64,000 nucleotides of DNA from Chiridota heheva. Its lineage: Eukaryota > Echinodermata > Holothuroidea > Apodida > Chiridotidae. The notes beneath the pieces are model-generated. The model saw nothing but the letters and a program-made list of their open reading frames with translations. It searched no databases and was not told the origin of the DNA. Both the position numbers and the translations under genes were made by a program. Positions within the stretch are counted from its first letter, which is position 1; each line of letters begins with the position of its first letter. The DNA lies in contig JAIGNY010002988.1 in NCBI GenBank assembly GCA_020152595.1, positions 129,001 to 193,000 on the forward strand. Reading direction: 5' to 3'. This document shows positions 57,611 through 64,000 of this stretch, in pieces.

Positions 57611-58381
57611 CCACTCATCTTGTAAATGATCATAAAAAGAAGATCAAATTGTGAGAACTTTACCAAATGTTAAAGGAACTGTGGGTCAAAACGTGAAGTC
57701 AAGCTCCATCCTTTTGGCTTATAGTCAGGGAAATTTGAAATAAAACTGGTTATACTCATGTCGTTGAAAATTATCAAAGTATTCAAAGAAATAATTATGA
57801 TTAATTTGAATACCCATACGGCCGTAGCAAGGTTTTCAGTGCCATCACATGCATGAAAAGTGAGATCAAATATTGTTCATACTAAAACAAATACACCATC
57901 ACACATTTCTCACTAACCTTTTAACACAGACCACACATATTCCTAATACAAGCTGACTACAATCAACCTAGTAATTAGCACCACTATCTTCTGCTCTCAC
58001 GAACATCTCACTGAAAGTTAAATTAATTATTTTCAAATATTTCTGAAGCAACCTCATCCAGGTTCCCTAAAACGCCACCCTTTACTTCTTGAAAGTCCTA
58101 CACCCTCATCAAAACTGACAACGGCTAGATAATCCAATTAGAGAAGTAGGAATGCTTCAATTAGGCCTCATCTAAAATCTTGATAGAACCATAAAGCTGC
58201 AATGTACTATAATTCAATGATAAATTCCAGACCCATTTGAGAATCTTGGTGATATAAATAGCCCAATTGAGAACTTAATTCATACACACCTAAAAACTTT
58301 GCAGAGATGATTGCTTGCTAAAGATGAAGCAGTTTGGAAGTTTAAAAGAGTCAAAATGAATCGTGAGATATGGTGAGGTAA

Positions 58382-58573
58382 TACGCGGGATTTGCCTATC
58401 AAAATTGGGGGAAGGGGAAGGGAAGGGGGCAGTCAAAAGTGGGGTGAGGGATCACAGATTCATGTTAAGATACAAAAAACTCACCATACAAAAGATATAC
58501 ATTTGTACATAAGAGAGGAAAAGTTCCCCCTCGTTCCCCTTGCCCCCCCCCCCCCTCCCTTAGAGGTTGCCTA
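58382..58573 (-). mobile_element. hAT-like MITE, CATAGG family
   Basis: It is inverted relative to 57435-57610, with ATACGCGGGATTTGCCTATC at the left, a TCACCATACAAAAGATATAC core and a C14 run before GGTTGCCTATT. No clear flank duplication. Confidence 0.72.
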
Positions 58574-61334
58574 TTGATAATAATTTCTTCCGGGTTGTTC
58601 AAAGCATGCCTTATGCCCCAGCATGCAGCTTTGAAAAGCTCATTTTTCCAAATTTCTTTATTTCTTTTCTTTCCTTTTTTTTTTTTTTTTTTGGGGGGGG
58701 GGGATGGGTGGGGAGTGGGGAAGAGGAAAATTTAAATTTCATTCTTGTAAACATAAAATCTTTACACATTTAAAGATCTTTTGGGAAGTATAAAATCATA
58801 TCTTTAAAGGGACCTTAATTTCAGTTTTTAGCAAATCGACAAATAATGTTGTTTATAGATCCCCACCTTCCCATTCAATTTGTCATCATCTAACGCAGCT
58901 TGAAACCAGCAGCTGCAGAATTTACAATATGACTTGACCTTTAGTATATATTGTAACAAAATGTTTGCTAGAAACAGTCTCTTGAGAATGGGTAAAGAAT
59001 CAGATATATGGTCGGGGCAAGGGCGTAGATCCCGGGGGCTGGGGGTATTTATCCCCCACTTTTTTTAAAGGGGGATGGTATGTACAATTACCCCACACTT
59101 TTGCCGATGATAACACCCCAAATTTTTAATTACCAAAATAAATGCTTTTTACCACTTCTGTCATTTGATTGAAAAATTGGGAACGATAACCGTATATTAC
59201 AAACTAACCATAAATCAAAAATACATATACTTTTATCTAAATTACCACGATGTAATCGCTATCCTGACTAAAGTCACGTGATACGATTTTGTAAATTCTG
59301 ACTTTCAAAGTTTATTGATGTGACAGACCTTAAACTAACGATACTCAACAACTCAAGGGCTCGTGTTTCATGCAAGGATACAAGACGCAGCATTAATTTC
59401 TATGACAAGTGATGCATTTGCTCATCCCCGCAATGACCTGGTATCATTTTATCCAGGCCGCCAAAGGAGGTGTGTGTGTGGGGTGGAGGGAGGGGGAGGG
59501 GGGAGGGGGGTGTTGGGAAGGGGATTATTTATCTCGTAATTAAAAGCTAAAATTAAATAAACCTGTTTGTCATTATTTTGGACTTAATTTTCACCCAAGA
59601 GTACGTCCTACGGCTTCTAGAGGTAAATGTGTTTGGACCCTAAACTTGTTTTGATGTTATTTTGGGGCCAATTTTAGCCCAAAATTATTGACAATTCCAA
59701 AAGCTTCCAGGGTTTTTCCCCTGGACCCCCATGGGGCCCTTTAGCGGTCCCCTGGACCTTACGCTTATTGGCGAGCGCTTCCCGCTCGCATTGCCGCTAA
59801 CGCGGCAAACTAGTCCTCCCACAAAAATCATCCCACAAAAATCATCCCCACCCCACCCCCACTTAAAATAATAGAGCTATGCCCTTGGTGGGAGGGATGA
59901 CACATGAAATGATCTTTGTAATTAAAAAGCTGTATTCTAAACAATTACTGCCTGTCAAACTGGCCTAAAATATTTCTATTATCTTTTAGGGCAAAAGGAA
60001 TGAATGAAAAGTAGTGAGAAATCTGTGAATTCAGGCTAATAGTTCCAGAGACTACTTAAGGAGAAATGACAGTTTATGAGGGAAATGGGGGATGGAAGTG
60101 GTGGTGAAGAAATAGTATTTCTTTGAATTATGGTAGTTGTCCCATCAAACTCATGGACATTATGACTAAGTCCCCGTCCCCCAACCCCACCCCCTCCACC
60201 ACCGAAAAAATTACACTCATCTAGTATAAAGAACAATATTTTAAAGGTTACTGTCAAAGTTAAAACAATTTTTGTAACAAAATCCTAGCAACAAAATTCC
60301 AGCCTTAAACTCAGTAATTACAAGCATGAAATCAAATTGCATGACCATTCAATATCTTAACTTCCTTAATATTGTGTATACTGCTGCCTACACTGATATA
60401 GGCCTACCTTCCTCCTACAATAAACTAGGATTTTTACTTAAAAGTTCTTTGAATGGTAGTGAACTTTTCTCAACTCTAAACAACACAATTCCCTGGATAA
60501 AACTTTTCGGAAACAAATGTCTTATATACTTTTATGTTTAAAAATATCCTCTAAAAGCCCGACTATGCAAACACCCCCACTGGCTAACTCCTCCAAACAT
60601 TTGATGATAGTATAGCCTACATCAAGAGTAAATACATTACAAACTAAAACTTACCATCTAAAATGAAAAAGAAATTAAATGTGGAAAATATTGGCAGAAA
60701 GTTAATATTCTTAATGGGATGTTTACTTAAAACATATGCAGCTACAAATCAAACTTCATTGCACTTTATCCATTTTTTTTTCCATTTCCTTGACAGCTGC
60801 AGATGTTGTGCAGAACTCATTGCCTTCAGGAAATTTTAAGAATACAAAAATTGTACAAGCTTAATTATTTCTGTGTTAAACAACTGAGCTTATATAAGGA
60901 TAAGCCTGCCAGTGGATAAGGGTGGGGTGGGGAAGAGGGAAGTGGTGCTGTTCTCAAGATTGCTATCTTTTTCAACAAGATACTCACACAAGTTACACTT
61001 TATTTTAAATGAAATTTTTTTTTCTAAAGGCAAAATGATTTTACTTTTCAAATCAAGATATAAACTTTTGTAAAAGCACAACAAAGACCAAAATGTATAG
61101 ATCTGCAATTCTAGTTTGCTTCAATAAAAACACAAATTGTCCAAAAGACAGTAAATCAAAATGTCTAATTCTCTTGCTATATTCAAAAACATATATCAGG
61201 AAGGGCAATGACCTTGTCACCTCGCTCTTCCTTAATTCACTAGATAGCAACACTAGGCCTACTGTTTATATATACAAAATAGGCTCTGCCAGGTTTTTTT
61301 AGTTTCATACTCATAACATACTTTACCCCCTCCC
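58574..61334. other. Intergenic; G/C-homopolymer repeats, no gene recognised
   Basis: T-run/G-run junction at 58678-58703. From about 59030 to 59870 lies a dispersed-repeat-like block (GGCGTAGATCCCGGGGGCTG at the start; GGCGAGCGCTTCCCGCTCGC palindromic near 59772; repeated CACAAAAATCATCCC). The remainder is AT-rich. Confidence 0.45.
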
Positions 61335-61755
61335 AATTTGTTTTCCCCTCCAACCCTATTGATATTTGATTCCCCTTCCCTGCCTCTTTGTTCCCCTTCC
61401 CTTTGACACCTACCCATTTGTTTCCTTTCCTTTTAGACATTTTTCCCTTTCCTCCCCTTTCCCTTGTACACCCTTTCCCCTTCCCTCGATCCCCTTTGTT
61501 CCTCTCCACTTTGTCCCTCTTCCCTTTACACCTTAGCCTCTTTCCTCCCCTTTGTTCCCCTTCCCTTTTACACCCTTTTCCCTTCCCCATCCTCTTTGTT
61601 CCTCTCCCTTTGTCACCCTTTCCCTTTCTCTCCTTTTTGTTCCCCTTCCCTTTACTCTTTTGCCTTCCATCTCCTTTGTCCCCTTTCCTTTTACACCATT
61701 CCCACTCCACCTGTGCTTACCCCACCCTTTACTTCCCTTCCCCACTAGTCTTTCC
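61335..61755. repeat. Polypyrimidine minisatellite (CCCCTTCCCTTTACACC-type)
   Basis: Irregular units of roughly 35-40 bp are built from CTTTGTTCCCCTTCCCTTT and TACACCCTTTCC. The strand is almost pure C/T, so triplex (H-DNA) formation is plausible. The open frames on both strands (FPFP.. and KGKG..) are composition artefacts. Confidence 0.9.
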
Positions 61756-62340
61756 CTAACACTTGCATATATTATCACTGCTCAATGCTCATTGATAGCA
61801 TCTCTTACTACACCTAAAAGTTTCAATGTTTTTATGCAAATCAAATTCTGGCAACTTATCACAACCCCAGAGATTACAACCATGAAGAATTACCATCTCC
61901 CTGCAGCAATGAAGCAACACAAAGAACTCTCATAAATACAATCCCAAGTTCAGAAAGATTTTTGCACCAAAAATAAACCACACTCATACTCCTAAAATGA
62001 TTCCACAGATGGAAAGCCATTACCCAATCATCCTTACTAACTATTCTTCAAAAGACACTCAGTATCAATTAAGGAGTCTCAGCATCAATTAAGTGAGGAC
62101 ACTCAGTCAACTCAACGAAGTGTCAACTTGACTCAACAGTTTATCTCCAGTTTAATTTCCAAAGATGAATGGGCAATTGCAGGTTTCACACTCATAAATC
62201 CTGAACAAAGCAGATCTAAATTCCCCATGAGAATAATCCAACCATGGAGTTAAAAGAGACAACCCAGAGATGTTTTATATCCAGTTCTTTGTCACTTTCA
62301 AAGCTGCCTTATGGCAAGTGAGGATAAATCTTTCTTAGGA

Positions 62341-62945
62341 CCGTGTTCTCACTTATCTCCAGATCATTATCTCCCCTCTTCCCCTCCCTCAGCCAACATT
62401 GACCATGTTCGATAAAGTGAAAACAAAAATTATCACTTAAGTGCGAGCTTGAGATGAGAAAATGGAGCTTATGTGATGAGACCCACTGCAGGCGATAGTC
62501 ATGGTGCAGCTAGGAATAGATGTTTATATTGGGGGAAGGGGGAAGCAAGTAATGGAAGTGAACCAACAAGATGTACCAACATGTACACCCCCCCCCCTTC
62601 CCCATATTCCCCCCTGTCCCCTCTGCCTACACCACTGGCAGGCGATCTGGTCGCAAGTCAAGATAAACGGAACAAAACATTAACATTTTACAGGCAGCAA
62701 ACAGGATATTGCGTAACTAACCTGATCTGCATTTCAGACTCTTTTTTTTTCTTTCTTTCTCTCTTTCATATTTTCATCGTTGGGTTTGATCGCCTGCTCC
62801 AGATCATGATCCTACACTCAAATAGGATCAAGATAAAGTAAATGTGATCAGAACGTGAACGTTCTTACGATAAAAAAATTAAAAACCGGCGGATCTGATC
62901 GGCTAAAATAGATCAGATCGCAAGCTTGCATTCAAGTAAGAACAT
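62341..62945. mobile_element. MITE, GTGTTCTCACTTGAG family, copy 3, with nested hAT MITE
   Basis: It starts CCGTGTTCTCACTTATCTCC and ends GCATTCAAGTAAGAACATTC, with internal ACCCACTGCAGGCGAT and ATATTGCGTAACTAACCTGA as in copy 2. It is interrupted at 62497-62638 by a second element. Confidence 0.75.
62497..62638. mobile_element. hAT-like MITE (CAGTGGTGTAG group) nested in the MITE above
   Basis: 142 bp with ends AGTCATGGTGCAGCTAGG and (inward) CCAGTGGTGTAGGCAG, flanked by a perfect 8-bp duplication CAGGCGAT (62489-62496, 62639-62646) of host-MITE sequence. The insertion is therefore younger than its host copy. Confidence 0.85.
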
Positions 62946-63430
62946 TCTTAAAAGTTCCATTGTAAATCAAAATTGTCTGGAAGAGTTAGGAAATGATCTT
63001 TCTCTATTTCTCCATCTCCTGGTTTCAGACATAATATGGAAGGAACGCTCTCTGAAGAGGATATGAGAAGTCTAATTTAGTCAAAATGTACAAGGGTATT
63101 TCTTCTCTGCCAAAATATTCAAGACAGTCCTGGGAGTTTTTACATTGATAAAAAATCAGTTTAATTGAAATTTATTTTGAAATTAGCGAGGATAATATTT
63201 TTTGAAGATAGCAAGGATAAATTCAGATGGATTGATTTATCTAAAGAATTAGATAAGGAAGTAAAATTCCCACTTTTCGGAGCAAGGAATAAAAAAAAAT
63301 TAAAAGCATAAAAGGGTAATCGACTCATCCACTCCAGGACCCCCTCTCAGTCCATTAAACCCCTATTTAATCCCTTGGTAAAGATCCCTCTTTCATTACA
63401 AATGATTAACTTATTCACATTATATACAGC

Positions 63431-63660
63431 TTTTATTTTCAAAATGGATTTCTATTGTCAAAATGGACTGGAATAAAGCTTTCACATTACTATTGTACTC
63501 CTTTTTTGGGGACTTAATCAACTCTGTACCAGAATAAAATGCAAAAATTATGTTAGCTTTTCTGGTACAGAGTTTATTAAGTACCAAAGACAGAGTATAA
63601 TGGCAATGTGAAGGTTTTATTCCAGTCCATTTTGACAACAAAAATCCATTTTGAAAAAAC
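63431..63660. repeat. Long palindrome, arms about 103 bp, loop about 25 bp
   Basis: The left arm starts near TTTTCAAAATGGATTT and runs through TGTCAAAATGGACTGGAATA to CTCTGTACCAGAA. The right arm from 63558 is its imperfect reverse complement. It is probably a foldback-type MITE. Confidence 0.88.
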
Positions 63661-63775
63661 AATCAGAAATTTTAGATCGGGAGTGAGTACAAATGTAGGT
63701 CATGATTCGGAATTTATATTCTGAATCATGACCTACATTTGTACTCACTCCGATCTAAAATTTCTTATTGTTTTA
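63656..63775. repeat. Near-perfect palindrome, arms about 55 bp, loop about 6 bp
   Basis: TTTTAGATCGGGAGTGAGTA continuing to GGTCATGATTC on the left is mirrored, with only two or three mismatches, by GAATCATGACC through ACTCACTCCGATCTAAAA on the right. It directly abuts the previous palindrome; the AAAACAAT joint is shared. Confidence 0.93.
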
Positions 63776-64000
63776 AATAATAATAAGTTCAGGAAACCAT
63801 GATCAAAATTCCCTTCCTGTTTAGCATTTATTTATTTATTTTTTGGTGTGTGTGTATGTGTGTGTGTGTAGGGGGGGCTACACTATAATGTCCCATTTGA
63901 GCTATGAAACTGCCGCACATCTAAAACATTATGATATTTTTTCTTCCAGGACAAGACAGGTGGCAATAAATTCAAAACGTTATTCATTCCATTGTACATA

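Noticed and set aside
61240-61935. Lysine/glycine-rich and proline/phenylalanine-rich frames on both strands
   Set aside because: Composition artefacts of a polypyrimidine minisatellite.

Overview
The window looks like AT-rich nuclear DNA from an animal, most likely a marine invertebrate. The one clearly recognisable host gene has large introns (2.7 to 17.5 kb) with GT-AG borders. The rest is dominated by short DNA-transposon derivatives (MITEs), tRNA-derived SINEs, one LINE 3' end and long minisatellites. The species cannot be fixed from the sequence. A deuterostome such as an echinoderm or hemichordate is a guess. There are no bacterial features, CRISPR arrays, rRNA genes or intact retroelements.

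Gene content. The minus strand carries the 5' two thirds of an EVA-1/EVA1C-like receptor gene. Four exons (32392-32166, 29474-29354, 20752-20606, 9559-9416) join with matching splice phases. They encode two SUEL-type galactose/rhamnose-binding lectin domains, each with 8 cysteines and each split by one intron. A short candidate first exon (49954-49906) begins with ATG, encodes a signal peptide and ends in the phase that exon 2 requires. No exon for the stalk, membrane span or cytoplasmic tail was recognised left of 9.4 kb. A separate weak candidate exon at 320-428 (minus) resembles part of a GOLD domain.

Layout. 0.7-2.2 kb is a minisatellite that flips orientation. 3-5.3 kb holds hAT-type MITEs. 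6.1-7.7 kb is an 11-bp array. 8.6-9.2 kb is a TIR element. 9.4-32.4 kb is the lectin-coding part of the gene; its introns hold a 1.5-kb TIR element, TTAA-flanked MITEs, a 754-bp tandem duplication, a LINE tail, a 29-bp array with a 21-monomer higher-order repeat (22.6-25.4 kb) and a 42-bp array (27.6-28.4 kb). 32.4-49.9 kb is the presumed first intron; it holds a 27/54-bp array (34.3-36.0 kb), SINEs, several TIR families, a G-rich array and a 26-bp array (47.9-48.5 kb). 50-64 kb, upstream of the gene, has no recognised gene; it holds further MITEs, a 1.9-kb unit with ~300-bp inverted ends, a polypyrimidine tract and two adjacent near-perfect palindromes at the right edge.

Several MITE families could be defined from the sequence alone through terminal inverted repeats plus target-site duplications. 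They comprise at least three hAT-like families with 8-bp duplications, at least two TTAA-flanked families and two CAGT-starting families with 5-bp duplications. Long open frames in the 6-7.7, 27.7-28.4 and 34.3-35.7 kb regions come from stop-free repeat units and were not called as genes.
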